DNA of 64,000 nucleotides from an uncultured Clostridia bacterium (lineage in GTDB: Bacteria > Bacillota > Clostridia > Christensenellales > Borkfalkiaceae): the NCBI GenBank assembly GCA_947628675.1, contig CANRAR010000005.1, positions 48,637 through 112,636 on the forward strand, given 5' to 3'. The notes beneath the pieces were generated by a model, which worked only from the letters and a program-made list of their open reading frames with translations, did not search any database and was not told where the DNA came from. Of the stretch, positions 53,713-63,730 are shown in pieces. Made by a program: the position numbers and the translations under genes. The first letter of the stretch is position 1; each line of letters opens with the position of its first letter.

Positions 53713-55134
53713 TTATTCCTTGGGTTCCTCTTCCGTCGGTTCGGCGGGGGCTTCGGCCTCTTCGGGAGCCTCGGCGGGCGCTTCGGCTTCGGCGGCCTCG
53801 GCAGCGGCGGCTTCCTGCGCCTTCTTTTCCATCTTGGCGTCGCGCTTTGCCTGCTTCTTCATCTCTTTCGTGACGACGCGCGCCGCTTCGATCTGCGCCT
53901 TCATCTCCTGCGGTGTAGGAGGCACGAACGCCGCGCCCTCTGCATTCTCGGGGATCTCGTCGTAGTGCTCGTCGCGCTCCAACATCGTGGCTTCGGTGTA
54001 GCCGTCGAAGAGGTGAATGTGACGGGCGTCGAAGGCGAGTTCGATGGTGTCGCCAAGTTCGACGACGGCGCGCGAGGAGATCTTTGCGATCATCTGCGAG
54101 GTGCTATCGACGATGGAGCCCTTCTCGCTCTCATAATCGACATCGCAGTAGATCTGCATCTCGGAGCCGAGTTTTTCGATGACTTCCACCTTCGCCTTCA
54201 CGACGGTATCGGGGGATTCGGCGATGAAACGCTGATCCTGATGGATGTCTTCGGGACGGACGCCGAGCGTCACGGTCTTGCCGGTGTTCACGTACTCGTC
54301 GAGGTTCTTGATCTTGGCAACCATCGTCTTGGGAAGGGCGATCTTGTTGTTCCCGATGAAGTGGACGTACACTTTGCCGTTCTCTTCGGTGATGGTGGAC
54401 TCCTTGAAGAAGTTCATCTGGGGCGTTCCGATGAAGCCCGCAACGAAGAGGTTGATGGGATAATCGTAGAGGTTCTGAGGGGTATCCACCTGCTGCATGA
54501 AGCCATCCTTCATGACAACGATACGGGTGCCCATCGTCATCGCCTCGATCTGGTCGTGGGTGACGTAGATGAACGTCGTGGCGAGGCGGACGTGGAGTTT
54601 GCTGATCTCGGTACGCATCTGCGCACGGAGTTTTGCATCGAGGTTGGAAAGAGGCTCATCGAGCAGGAACACTTTGGGTTCGCGGACGATGGTTCTGCCG
54701 AGCGCAACACGCTGACGCTGACCACCGGAAAGAGCCTTGGGCTTGCGGGAGAGATAATCGGTGATGCCGAGGATCTGCGCCGCCGCCTTCACTTTGCGGT
54801 CGATCTCCTCCTTGGGAACTTTGCGGAGTTTGAGGCCGAACGCCATATTGTCGTAAACGGACATATGCGGATAGAGGGCGTAGTTCTGGAAGACCATTGC
54901 GATATCTCTATCCTTGGGGACAACGTCGTTGACGAGTTTGCCGTCGATGTACAGTTCGCCAGAAGAAATTTCTTCGAGACCTGCGATCATGCGGAGCGTT
55001 GTGGACTTGCCGCAGCCCGAGGGGCCGACGAAGACCATGAATTCCTTATCCCGAATGTCGAGGCAGAAATTGAACACCGCCTGGTTGCCGCCGGGATAGA
55101 CTTTGTTGATGCCGATGAGTTTAAGACCAGCCAT
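53713..55134 (-). CDS. Multi-sugar ABC transporter ATPase (UgpC/MsmK/MalK type) with extended C-terminus
   Basis: This 473-residue ATPase energises sugar importers. Walker A is GPSGCGKST, the signature is [13 protein letters not shown], Walker B is [12 protein letters not shown] and the H-loop is VTHDQ. The regulatory TOBE/OB domain (about 240-385) follows. Residues about 390-473 are extra: a charged helix with [16 protein letters not shown] and then an Ala/Glu/Pro tail. Usual family length is about 365-380. No permease or binding protein is adjacent, as for MsmX/MsmK, which serves several transporters. The ATG has AGGAGG upstream. Confidence 0.93.
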   Translation of the reverse strand: MAGLKLIGINKVYPGGNQAVFNFCLDIRDKEFMVFVGPSGCGKSTTLRMIAGLEEISSGELYIDGKLVNDVVPKDRDIAMVFQNYALYPHMSVYDNMAFGLKLRKVPKEEIDRKVKAAAQILGITDYLSRKPKALSGGQRQRVALGRTIVREPKVFLLDEPLSNLDAKLRAQMRTEISKLHVRLATTFIYVTHDQIEAMTMGTRIVVMKDGFMQQVDTPQNLYDYPINLFVAGFIGTPQMNFFKESTITEENGKVYVHFIGNNKIALPKTMVAKIKNLDEYVNTGKTVTLGVRPEDIHQDQRFIAESPDTVVKAKVEVIEKLGSEMQIYCDVDYESEKGSIVDSTSQMIAKISSRAVVELGDTIELAFDARHIHLFDGYTEATMLERDEHYDEIPENAEGAAFVPPTPQEMKAQIEAARVVTKEMKKQAKRDAKMEKKAQEAAAAEAAEAEAPAEAPEEAEAPAEPTEEEPKE

Positions 55135-55171
55135 AATTTCCTCCTAAATAATTACGGTTTTTTATAACATT

Positions 55172-55200
55172 ATTTTACATGATTTTCACGGAAATGACAA
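55172..55200 (-). promoter_or_regulatory. Promoter of the multi-sugar ATPase
   Basis: The minus strand reads TTGTCA (55200-55195), a 17-bp spacer and TAAAAT (55177-55172), about 40 bases before the ATG. Confidence 0.7.
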
Positions 55201-55785
55201 GGGGAAATGAGAACAAACTTCGCCACGGTTTTTGTACAAGTTGCACAAATCGGACTTCGTTGTTCGGGATTCTTCACCCCCTACGGGGGTTACTTCGTCG
55301 CTATGCTCCTCGTGCCACCCTTGGTCGAAAATAGTGCAGGCGGGGCAGAATGACGCGCGGGGCAAGGTGACGCGGTAAACAAACGCGGGGCAAAATGACG
55401 CGGCAAACAAACGCGGGGCAAAATGACGCGCGGGGCAAGGCGAGCGGGGGGAGATGCAAAAAAAGCGCGCGGACACGAAGCGCGTCGCGCGCTGCGCCCC
55501 GCGGCGCACCGCGCTTCGCTCTCCGCATCCGCGCGCTTTGCATCGTTTCCAATTGTATTGTAGCACGAATTTTTTTGCTTTTTCGTTTTATATGCCATAT
55601 TTTTTGAAAATTTTTTTGAGAAATTTTTTACTCACCCCTCCCCCTGTGTCCCCCTCTTGGGAGGGGGACACAGGGGGAGGGGACATTATGGGGACGGACT
55701 TCGTTGTTCGGGATTCTTCGCTACGCTCAGAATGACGCGCGGGAACGGCGCGCGTGAGGGGGATAAAATAAGGGTGGGATAAGAC
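55201..55785. repeat. Intergenic repeat cluster
   Basis: No gene is supported. A copy of the dispersed hairpin element begins at 55250. A second module (55291-55345) has been inserted between its inner arm and its CAGAATGACGCG end. Four further GGGGCA(A/G)(A/G)(A/G)TGACGCG units follow to 55440. 55635-55682 is a perfect inverted repeat with 22-bp arms. Another copy of the hairpin element (55695-55740) has the shortest inner arm, GC-TAC-GC. Confidence 0.8.
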
Positions 55786-55819
55786 AAAAAAATCTCACGG
55801 AAAACCGTGAGATTTTTTT
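55786..55819. terminator. Bidirectional terminator after the giant lipoprotein gene
   Basis: AAAAAAATCTCACGG (55786-55800) and CCGTGAGATTTTTTT (55805-55819) form a perfect 15-bp stem with an AAAA loop and T runs on both strands. On the minus strand it lies 180 bases after the lipoprotein stop. Confidence 0.8.
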
Positions 55820-56000
55820 GTTGTTTTGTTGCTCTTTGCCCCACCCCCTTGATCCCCCATCGCGGAGAAAGGCTCTGCATATCATACGGTCGCCTTTCCC
55901 GAAAGCCTCAAGGAAGGCTCCCGAGGAGGGGGCATGAGGGCGAGAATTGAGGTTTTGCGCTACCGATTACTCGGCGGCTGCTTGTGCTGTGCGACCTTCG

Positions 56001-59000
56001 TCAATCTTTCGCCGCCATTGTGCCGCTCCACGCCTTGAAGTTGCTCAAAGGTGCAGGGTTGCCGGCAATACGGCATACAACAGCGTCGGTCAACATGCCG
56101 GTCATTGTAATGGTATTGGTAATCGTCACGCTCTTATCCGTGGACTGGAATACCGTTACCACTTTAATGGTCGTGCCGATCCTCGTCACGGTGCAGACAT
56201 AGTGCCCGCCCCAAGGATCAGTCCCCAACGTATTCGACCCTTCGACCGACTGTGTAGCGTTTTTGCCCGCAAGGAAATCCCCAGTATAATCGCCAGCAGG
56301 ATCACCGTCTTGCCATTCCTTAATCAATTGACCGCGAACACCGCAACTGGCGATTTCCAAAAGATCCACGTCGAGATATTGAGGCGACTCCTTATCCTCG
56401 TTCATTTCAAACACAGCGTCTTTTGCAAATCCTTTATCGTTGATGTTATCCCATTCAATGACTACAACGAAGTCGCCGGCAGCAAGTTTGATGTCGTCGG
56501 TAGAACCGTTCCACCAGCCCCAATCGGTATCATTGTTCTTATATCCCTCAATGACTTCGGCAACGCCTTCGTAGTTCTTGCCACCATCTTCGACGGTTAT
56601 CTTCTTCGCGCCGCAGGTGCAATCGCCGTCATCGAAGTTATGGACGTGCTCGGGATTCATCTTGTCGCACAAGTTGCACTTCCCACTCTTGGGATCGTAG
56701 ACGTGCTTCGAGTCAATATCGGGATCGACCTTGCCGCAGAATTTGCAGAGGTGCCCGTAGGCGGTATAGTCGTGGTGCGATTCCTTTTGAGGATCCTCTG
56801 CGCCGCAGACCGTGCAACGGTGATCGTGTCCCTTGTAGTCGCACACGTGCTCGGTCTCCCAATACCACTTGTAGTAGGCGATCTTCGCGCCCTCGGCGGT
56901 AAGCGTACAGCCGTCCGTCCCGAAGCCAATCGTGTAGGATTCCTCCACCATGTTGGAGATCGTCCACGTCATGGTGTAGGGCGCCTCGGCTTTGAGTGAG
57001 CCGTCCGCATTGTACAGCCTGTACGTGACGGTGAGCGTGTTGTTTTCAAATACGACTTCGATCTGCGTCTTGCCCGTCTTTTTCAGGTTGATATATTCCG
57101 TATTGCCTGTCGAGGTCATCCCGGGTGCATTCATCACCGTAGAACCGTAGTTTGTGTTCCATGTGAGCGGCATGCTTGCGAAGTCACCCGCGGGGCGAAT
57201 GAAGTACATTTCGGTACCCGCTTGCGCAACGCGCACAATAATGCCCTGATATATCTCGTCGGAATTCGTTGCATAGGTCGCGTTGAGAATAATGTGCTCG
57301 CCCTCGGTGATCGTGTAATCGGTGAGTGCGCCGTTCCACTTTCCGAAGTTATCGGTATAGGCCTTTTCATCGGAATAAGCGGTGAACTTCACGCCGCAGT
57401 CGGGGCAGGTACCGTCCTGCATATTCTCGTGCCCGCAGACGTCTTCGCAATGAGAGCACACGCCGTTTACATAGTTATGCTTCCACGTTGCGTAGAGTTT
57501 CACTTTGTGCTGTGCGTCCGCATGGTCGGAGGGAGTGAAGCCCGCCTCTACGGTGACGTGCTCTTCCTCGTTCAGATAATACCAACCCGTGATCTCGTGG
57601 CCGTTCTTCGTTGCCGTGAGATCCGCATAGCCCGTGTTTTCCTTATCGTTTCCGATTTGGCTATTCTTGGCATAAGTGAGGCTCTTGAGAAGAGTTCCCT
57701 CTCCCTCTTCGCCGTCGTAGAACTCAACCGTGTACTCTTCCACCCAATGGGCGGTGAGGGTGATGGTGTTCTTGTCGTCCGCGTCGGAGGGGTTGATCGC
57801 GTACTGTTCGTCGTCCACCTTGTGATCGTCCTTGGTGTACCAACCGTCGAACACCCAACCTTCTTCGCCAACGGGCGTCGTGAGGTCGATCGAGTCGCCA
57901 ACCGTCTTCTCGGTTTGCTGATCGGGAGTGGAACCTGTTCCGTGATCGCCGAGCGCAAATTCGACCGTGTACTTGATCTTGTTCCACGTCGCCTTGACGG
58001 TGACTGCGCCCGCGGGCATGGTGAAGGAATCTCCGCTCTCATAGTCTGCGCCGTTCACTTCCCAACCTGCGAACTCGTAGCCGGGTTTCGCCTCGGGCTG
58101 AGTAAGGTTAACCGTCGCGCCAAATTCGACCTGCTCGGCTGCCTTCGTTTCCGCAGTGCCTTCACCGTATTCATAGGTCACGGTGTACTGACTCTTCGTC
58201 CACTGCGCGGTAACGGTAACGCCCGCCTTCGGCATGGTGAACTTGTTCCCTTCTTGCAACTCGGCACCCGACACTTCCCACGTGTAGGAAGCATAGCCCG
58301 CTTTGGGCGTGAGCGTTTCAAGCGTAACTTCGGTGCCCCATTCGACCTGCTCTTCTGCCTTCGTTTGCGTGGTGCCTTCGCCGTAATTATACGTTACGGT
58401 GTACTTGTTCTTCGTCCACTGCGCGGTGAAGGTGACGTCTTGCGACACGTTGTAGGACTGCTCTGTCCCTTCGCCATCCTTCTTATAAACCTTGTTGTCG
58501 CTGTCGGCGGTCACTTTCCAACCCGTGAAGGTGTAGCCTTCGCAGGTGGGTTCTTCATCGGGTATGGTGTACGAACCCGCCTCAACTTGCACCGTGTTCG
58601 GCTTGCCCGTAACGGTACCCTCTACTTCGCCGTCTTCAAATGTGACGCTGAATTTATCGGCCTCTTTCTTTTCCCATTCGGCGGTGAAGGAGAAGGACGT
58701 GCTGTCCTGCAATGCCTCAATGCCCTCTACCGTGAGCGTGAAGCTCGTCGTCGCGTTGCCTTCGCCGTTCAACTTCCAACCCTTGAAGAGGTAGCCTTCA
58801 AGCGCAATCGTGGGAAGGGTTACGGTCGGGTCATCGAGGGTGACAGATTTTTCGGTGGTGGCGTCGCCCGTGATGTCCTTATCTGCGGGCGCGTCGCCGG
58901 GCTTGTTGACGTTAAACGTCAACGTGTAATCCTTTGCCGTCCACTGCGCAACAAAGGTGATTTCGGGCTCGGCGGAATTTTCGGGAAGTTCGGTTTCCTT

Positions 59001-61016
59001 CACCGTATAGGTGCCCGTATGCGTTTCGCCCGCGTTGCCGAGTTTCCAACCCGAAAGCGTGTAGCCCGTAAGGGTAAGCCCCGTGGGGAACTCCACTTCG
59101 AGATCTTCAATGGTGATCGTCACTTCCGCGTGATTGCCCGATACGTTGCCGTGCGTCGTTGTGACATCAAATGTCACCGTGTACTCGATCGGCTCGTACT
59201 GCGCGGTGATCGTCGTCGTGCCGGTGATCGTGACCTCGGCGTTCGCCTGTTTGAGCGTAGTCTCATCGTTTACTTTCCAACCGGTGAACCGATAGCCCTT
59301 TGCGGCTGTGGGATCGTTCGCGGGGAGGTGGATCACTGTGCTGCTCGTCACATCGTCCTGCGTGGGGACTTGTTGATCCGCTTCGGCGTGATCGCCGAGG
59401 CTGTACGTGACGTGGTAAGTCACCGCGGGCTGAGAATTCAACGACCATTGCGCCGTGACGGTGACGTCCTCAGTGACGGTAATTTGATCCTTCGCATTTT
59501 TTGTAACGGTGTCGCCGCCGACCTTCCAACCCGTAAAGGTATGACCCTCCCAAACGGGGGTATCGGGAAGCGTGACCGTTCCGCCGGCGTCTACCGTAAC
59601 AGAAGCGGGCGTCTGCGTTGTGCCGGCGTAAGGTGTGCCTTCGCACTCGCCCATACTATAGGTTACGGTGACCTGCGTCGTGGGCTCTTCGCCGCCCAAG
59701 TCGATTTCGCCCTCTTCGAGCTTGATATTGGAAATGACACTATACAAGTTGTTCAAATAATAATCGTTTCCGCTCTTGTAGACGATGCCGTAGAACGCAT
59801 CCACTTCCGCGCCCTCGTTTGTAGCGGCTTCCGTTTCAGTGCCATCCTCTTCTTCTTGAGGTACCGCTTTCAACACGACGAAATTCGCAACGTCGATAAA
59901 CGTCACATCGAAAGCGCCGAGGCCTTCCGCGGTTTTTTCAGTGAAATCAATGTTGAACTTTTGGTCGCTGCCATACTGACCGTGGTATGTGCCGGTGATG
60001 TTAAGCGCTGCGGGGAGATTCTCCTTGGTGATGAACTCCTCGGTCGTCGGATGACCGGTCTCCGTTCCGTTTACAATTTCGATAGTAAGTTGGTTCTGCT
60101 CGTTTAATTTGACGGTGACCGACTGAGTAGCGAGTTCCAACCCACCCTGACTACCCAGAGTCTGAAACATCGTCGTGCCCGTGTAGCTTCCGCTCGCTTG
60201 CTTGGTGAGTGCATAGTAAAGATAACCGATTCGCTCTTGGCTCACCGGCGCGCTCGCAGTCATTTTCTGCATCAGAACGAGATGAGCATGGGTGTCGTCG
60301 ATCACGTCAATGGTTGCCTCGGTGGTTGAAGTAACGGTAGCGCCATTTTCTTGTTGCGTCTTGGCGACACCCTTCCATACGCCTTCCATGGGAGACGTCG
60401 TCGCGGAATTGGCTGACCACTGCGCCGTGACGGTGACACTCGCGGAGACGGTGATTTGAGCGCCCGCGGTTTTGAGATTGGTGTCGTTGCCCACCTTCCA
60501 GCCGAGGAAGTTGTAGCCCTCCCAAACGGGCGTTTGGGGAAGCGTGACCGTTGCGCCCGCGTCTACCGTAACAGAAGCGGGCGTCTGCGTTGTGCCGGCG
60601 TAAGCCGTGTCATTGCACGAGCCCATATTATAGGTTACGGTGACCTGCGTGGCGGGGGTATCCTCCGCCCAGTGCGCCGTGAGCGTGATGGTGCCCTCCA
60701 CCGCATCCGCCGCGGCGACGGTATACGCGGTGCCGCTCACTTTGCCGCTCTTGGAGTACCAGCCGTCGAACTTCCAGTCCGCGGCGGCTTGAAGCGTGGT
60801 GAGCGTGACCGTGTCGCCGACCTTTTTGCCCGTCTGCTTTGCGGGCGCAGAGACACCCTCGGCGGCATGGCTTTCGCCAAGACTGAATTCTACGGTGTAA
60901 GTCTGAGGGGGCGTTTCGGGCTCGGGTTCATTGCTATCGCCGCAAGCGGCCAGAACTCCTACGCCTAAACACACCATCAGCAAAACCGTAAAAATGCGTA
61001 AAAAGTGCTTTTTCAT
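56001..61016 (-). CDS. Giant lipoprotein with about eleven InlB-type repeats and a Cys/His-rich C-terminal region
   Basis: This 1671-residue protein has a lipobox VLAAC (Cys25). Its main part has about eleven InlB B-type (Listeria-Bacteroides) repeats. Each begins with YTVTY-like strands, has a Gly-Trp-Lys segment such as YTFTGWKV and ends in TAQW or a variant. A non-repeat domain (about 205-445) with GVWKGVAKTQQENG interrupts them after the second repeat. The C-terminal 400 residues have CSHCEDVCGHE, CTVCGAEDP, CKFCGKVDP and CNLCDKMNP ribbons and two beta-rich domains. It is probably a surface adhesin or glycan-binding protein. Two repeat modules (DNA 59560-59690 and 60530-60660) are almost identical, showing recent duplication. 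The ATG has GGGAGG upstream. Confidence 0.88.
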   Translation of the reverse strand: MKKHFLRIFTVLLMVCLGVGVLAACGDSNEPEPETPPQTYTVEFSLGESHAAEGVSAPAKQTGKKVGDTVTLTTLQAAADWKFDGWYSKSGKVSGTAYTVAAADAVEGTITLTAHWAEDTPATQVTVTYNMGSCNDTAYAGTTQTPASVTVDAGATVTLPQTPVWEGYNFLGWKVGNDTNLKTAGAQITVSASVTVTAQWSANSATTSPMEGVWKGVAKTQQENGATVTSTTEATIDVIDDTHAHLVLMQKMTASAPVSQERIGYLYYALTKQASGSYTGTTMFQTLGSQGGLELATQSVTVKLNEQNQLTIEIVNGTETGHPTTEEFITKENLPAALNITGTYHGQYGSDQKFNIDFTEKTAEGLGAFDVTFIDVANFVVLKAVPQEEEDGTETEAATNEGAEVDAFYGIVYKSGNDYYLNNLYSVISNIKLEEGEIDLGGEEPTTQVTVTYSMGECEGTPYAGTTQTPASVTVDAGGTVTLPDTPVWEGHTFTGWKVGGDTVTKNAKDQITVTEDVTVTAQWSLNSQPAVTYHVTYSLGDHAEADQQVPTQDDVTSSTVIHLPANDPTAAKGYRFTGWKVNDETTLKQANAEVTITGTTTITAQYEPIEYTVTFDVTTTHGNVSGNHAEVTITIEDLEVEFPTGLTLTGYTLSGWKLGNAGETHTGTYTVKETELPENSAEPEITFVAQWTAKDYTLTFNVNKPGDAPADKDITGDATTEKSVTLDDPTVTLPTIALEGYLFKGWKLNGEGNATTSFTLTVEGIEALQDSTSFSFTAEWEKKEADKFSVTFEDGEVEGTVTGKPNTVQVEAGSYTIPDEEPTCEGYTFTGWKVTADSDNKVYKKDGEGTEQSYNVSQDVTFTAQWTKNKYTVTYNYGEGTTQTKAEEQVEWGTEVTLETLTPKAGYASYTWEVSGAELQEGNKFTMPKAGVTVTAQWTKSQYTVTYEYGEGTAETKAAEQVEFGATVNLTQPEAKPGYEFAGWEVNGADYESGDSFTMPAGAVTVKATWNKIKYTVEFALGDHGTGSTPDQQTEKTVGDSIDLTTPVGEEGWVFDGWYTKDDHKVDDEQYAINPSDADDKNTITLTAHWVEEYTVEFYDGEEGEGTLLKSLTYAKNSQIGNDKENTGYADLTATKNGHEITGWYYLNEEEHVTVEAGFTPSDHADAQHKVKLYATWKHNYVNGVCSHCEDVCGHENMQDGTCPDCGVKFTAYSDEKAYTDNFGKWNGALTDYTITEGEHIILNATYATNSDEIYQGIIVRVAQAGTEMYFIRPAGDFASMPLTWNTNYGSTVMNAPGMTSTGNTEYINLKKTGKTQIEVVFENNTLTVTYRLYNADGSLKAEAPYTMTWTISNMVEESYTIGFGTDGCTLTAEGAKIAYYKWYWETEHVCDYKGHDHRCTVCGAEDPQKESHHDYTAYGHLCKFCGKVDPDIDSKHVYDPKSGKCNLCDKMNPEHVHNFDDGDCTCGAKKITVEDGGKNYEGVAEVIEGYKNNDTDWGWWNGSTDDIKLAAGDFVVVIEWDNINDKGFAKDAVFEMNEDKESPQYLDVDLLEIASCGVRGQLIKEWQDGDPAGDYTGDFLAGKNATQSVEGSNTLGTDPWGGHYVCTVTRIGTTIKVVTVFQSTDKSVTITNTITMTGMLTDAVVCRIAGNPAPLSNFKAWSGTMAAKD

Positions 61017-61043
61017 GTTTTCCTCCCTTTTTTTATTTCGCTC

Positions 61044-61235
61044 TTAATTTGCCGCATAGACCCGGATTTCATGCGATTTCTTGCGCGTGGACGGCCTTGG
61101 TGAGTGGGGCGGCCGAGGCGGCGCTTTCTCACGCGGCGGCGCCTGTGGGGGCGCCTTGGTTGCGGGGCGCGGCCGGGGCGGCCTCTGGTGGGGCGCGATT
61201 GGGGACGCCTTTGCGGGGCGCGGTGCCCTTCTCAC
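61044..61235 (-). other. Pro/Arg/Ala-rich frame in the giant lipoprotein leader, coding doubtful
   Basis: A frame of 63 residues starts at GTG 61235 and ends 27 bases before the lipoprotein ATG. It is quasi-periodic, with segments such as RAPRPAKASP and KAPPRPPHSPRPS. No ribosome site precedes it. It lies between the phase-variable promoter and the lipoprotein gene, so it is transcribed if the promoter is on, and may be a leader element rather than a gene. Confidence 0.3.
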
Positions 61236-61285
61236 GAGGGGCGCGGGCGGCGCGGCATACTCCGAGACTATTTTACGGTATCGCC

Positions 61286-61315
61286 ATTATAACCAATTAC
61301 CCCCCCCCGTGTCAA
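61286..61315 (-). promoter_or_regulatory. Promoter with 9-G tract in the spacer, upstream of the giant lipoprotein
   Basis: The minus strand reads TTGACA (61315-61310), an 18-bp spacer and TATAAT (61291-61286). Nine consecutive G (plus-strand C 61300-61308) lie near the -35 box. Confidence 0.85.
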
Positions 61316-61670
61316 TAGGGAGTGAGAAAATTTTTTATAATTTGTTGATTTTGTAACGAAATTTGCGGCAATTTTGTTCGCTTTTGCACAGTTTTTGAGA
61401 GAAGCGAACGGTGCGCCCGCTCCCATGGGAGCGGGCGCACCGTAAAATGCGCTATACATTATTATAAATTATAGGGGAAGAAGGAGGAGATAAAAGGCGG
61501 GACGGACTTCGTTGTTCGGGATTCTTCACCCCCTACGGGGGTTCAGAATGACGCGGTAGCCCGAGGCGGGGCAGAATGACGCGGTATCGTGCGAGGGACG
61601 GTTTGAGGGAATGCCCCACCCCCGTCTCTATGAGACACCCCCTCCCGAGGAGGGGGCGAGCAAGGGGCAG
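61316..61670. repeat. Intergenic region with 34-bp palindrome and hairpin element
   Basis: 61409-61442 is a perfect 34-bp palindrome centred on CATG. A copy of the dispersed hairpin element lies at 61503-61555 with the inner arms ACCCCC and GGGGGT around TAC, followed by a second CAGAATGACGCGG at about 61571. A GACACCCCCTCCCGAGGAGGGGG hairpin closes the region before clpX. Confidence 0.8.
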
Positions 61671-62909
61671 TTACGCCGACTGCTTGTAGACGAGTTTGGG
61701 CTTGGCGCCCTTCACCACGCAGTCGCGCGTGATGATGACTTCCTCCACGTTCTTCTCCGAGGGAATATCGAACATGACGTCGGTCATGAGCCCCTCGATG
61801 ATGGTGCGAAGCCCGCGCGCGCCCGTTTTCAGGCGGATGGCGGTGTTGGCGATCTCGCGCACTGCCCCCTCCTCCACGGTGAGTTTGACGCCGTCGAGCC
61901 CCACCAATTTCTGGTACTGCTTGATGATGGCGTTCCGCGGCTGCGTGAGGATGTTGACGAGGGCATCCTCGTCGAGCGCCTGCAACGCCACGACGATGGG
62001 AATGCGCCCCACAAACTCGGGAATGAGCCCAAATTTGGTGAGGTCCTGCGGCTTGACGTCGTCGAGAAGGGTGTAGTCCACCTCGTTTTCGCCCAGTTTC
62101 ACCTTGCCGCCGAAGCCGAGCCCCGAATCGTCCTTGCGCGCGCTGACAATTTTATCCAGCCCCACGAACGCCCCGCCGCAGATGAACAGGATGTTGGTGG
62201 TATCGATGCGCATACAGTCCTGCTGGGGGTGCTTTCTGCCGCCCTGCGGGGGCACGTTGGCGACGGTGCTCTCGATGATCTTGAGGAGCGCCTGCTGGAC
62301 GCCCTCGCCCGAGACATCGCGGGTAATGGAGACGTTCTCCCCCTTGCGCGCGATCTTATCGATCTCGTCGATGTAAATGATGCCGCGCTGGGCGCGTTCA
62401 ATGTCGTAATCGGCGTTTTGGATGAGTTTAAGAAGGATGTTCTCGACGTCCTCGCCGACGTAGCCCGCCTCGGTGAGCGTCGTGGCGTCGCTGGTTGCGA
62501 ACGGCACGTTGAGAATGCGCGCGAGGGTGCGGGCGAGAAGCGTCTTGCCGCTCCCCGTGGGACCCAAAAGCAGAATGTTGCTCTTTTCGATCTCCACGTC
62601 GTCCTCGTCGCTCTTGGGCGCGACGCCCGCAAGCGAGTTGATGCGCTTGTAGTGGTTATAGACGGCGACGGAGAGCACACGCTTGGCTTTATCCTGCCCG
62701 ATAATGTACTTATCGAGTTCCTCTTTGATCTCCGCGGGCTTCTTTAACTCCACCGGTTCAAAGTTCGCCGAGGGCGTCTTTTCGAGCATATCGCTGCACA
62801 GTTCGACGCATTCATCGCAGATGAACACGCCGTCCGGCCCCGCCAACAATTTTTTTACCTTTGCCTTCTCCTTCCCGCAGAAGGAGCAGTGTTGTTCGTA
62901 TTTACTCAT
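61671..62909 (-). CDS. clpX: AAA+ unfoldase ClpX
   Basis: This 412-residue ATPase feeds substrates to ClpP. The N-terminal zinc-binding domain has C8, C11, C31 and C34. Walker A is GPTGSGKT (116-123), Walker [12 protein letters not shown] and the pore loop GYVG. The C-terminal IGF-like loop for ClpP docking reads [12 protein letters not shown]. The ATG at 62909 gives the usual N-terminus; a longer frame from 63008 passes through the structured spacer. It follows clpP and trigger factor, the classical order. Confidence 0.96.
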   Translation of the reverse strand: MSKYEQHCSFCGKEKAKVKKLLAGPDGVFICDECVELCSDMLEKTPSANFEPVELKKPAEIKEELDKYIIGQDKAKRVLSVAVYNHYKRINSLAGVAPKSDEDDVEIEKSNILLLGPTGSGKTLLARTLARILNVPFATSDATTLTEAGYVGEDVENILLKLIQNADYDIERAQRGIIYIDEIDKIARKGENVSITRDVSGEGVQQALLKIIESTVANVPPQGGRKHPQQDCMRIDTTNILFICGGAFVGLDKIVSARKDDSGLGFGGKVKLGENEVDYTLLDDVKPQDLTKFGLIPEFVGRIPIVVALQALDEDALVNILTQPRNAIIKQYQKLVGLDGVKLTVEEGAVREIANTAIRLKTGARGLRTIIEGLMTDVMFDIPSEKNVEEVIITRDCVVKGAKPKLVYKQSA

Positions 62910-63142
62910 AAAACCTCGTGTTTCGTTGAATTTCTTTTTTCGTCCGCGCCTTTGGGGGCGCGTGCTCAAAAATAAATTCAACGAGGACTGAATTTCTGCA
63001 TCTCTCAACGGTTCGCCCGCGAATAATACGTCCTCAAAGTCAGTAAGCCGCAGGTATGCGGCAAATTGGGTCGCCCACGGCGGAAGTGAATTCCGCCTAA
63101 GGCAAATTATTTACAGCAAGGGCGATATGGGGAGCGGCGGAC
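62910..63142 (-). promoter_or_regulatory. Structured spacer between clpP and clpX
   Basis: The 233-base spacer contains an inverted repeat TCGTTGAATTT/AAATTCAACGA (about 62931-62941 with 62974-62984) around a GGGGGCGCG hairpin. It also contains a GCCGCAGGTATGCGGC hairpin near 63050 and a GGCGGAAGTGAATTCCGCC hairpin near 63080. No promoter box is obvious. It may hold an attenuator, a processing site or an RNA element that adjusts clpX level relative to clpP. Confidence 0.5.
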
Positions 63143-63730
63143 TTACCGCTTTTCGTAGACGCGGTCGATGAGGCCGTAGGCCTGCGCCTCGTCGGCAGTC
63201 AAATAATTATCTCTGTCGGTATCCGCCGCGACCGTCTCGTACGGCTTGCCCGTATTCTCGGAGAGGATCTTCGTCATCTTCTCCTTGATGCGGAGAATGT
63301 GCTCGGCCTGAATTTTGATGTCGCTCGCCTGTCCCTGTGCGCCGCCGAGGGGCTGATGGATCATGATCTCGCTGTTTTTAAGCGCGTACCGCTTGCCCTT
63401 CGTGCCCGCGGAGAGCAGGAACGCCCCCATGGACGCCGCCAAGCCGATGCAGATGGTGGAGACGTCGCACTTGATGTAGTTCATCGTATCGTAGATTGCC
63501 ATGCCCGCGGAGACCGAGCCGCCCGGACTGTTGATATAGAGGCTGATGTCCTTGGTGGGGTCTTTCCCCTCCAAGTAGATGAGTTGGGCGACGACGGTAT
63601 TGGCGACGGCGTCGTCGATCTCCCCCGAGAGGAAGATGATGCGGTCTTCGAGGAGGCGGGAGTAGAGGTCGTAACTGCGCTCGCCGCCCGACGTGCGCTC
63701 CACCACATAGGGAATGAGAACGTCTTTCAT
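63143..63730 (-). CDS. clpP: ATP-dependent Clp protease proteolytic subunit
   Basis: This 195-residue serine protease has the catalytic triad S100 (AASMGAFLL), H125 (MIHQPLGG) and the Asp in DTDRDNY. The length and the N-terminal axial loop [18 protein letters not shown] are normal for ClpP1. It serves both ClpX here and ClpC at 16.6-19.1 kb. It starts one base after the stop of trigger factor with GGAGG in the end of that gene. Confidence 0.96.
   Translation of the reverse strand: MKDVLIPYVVERTSGGERSYDLYSRLLEDRIIFLSGEIDDAVANTVVAQLIYLEGKDPTKDISLYINSPGGSVSAGMAIYDTMNYIKCDVSTICIGLAASMGAFLLSAGTKGKRYALKNSEIMIHQPLGGAQGQASDIKIQAEHILRIKEKMTKILSENTGKPYETVAADTDRDNYLTADEAQAYGLIDRVYEKR

Noticed and set aside
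57222..60107. 961-residue plus-strand frame opposite the giant lipoprotein
   Set aside because: It is the antisense of a repetitive gene, so it looks repetitive too; no start signals.
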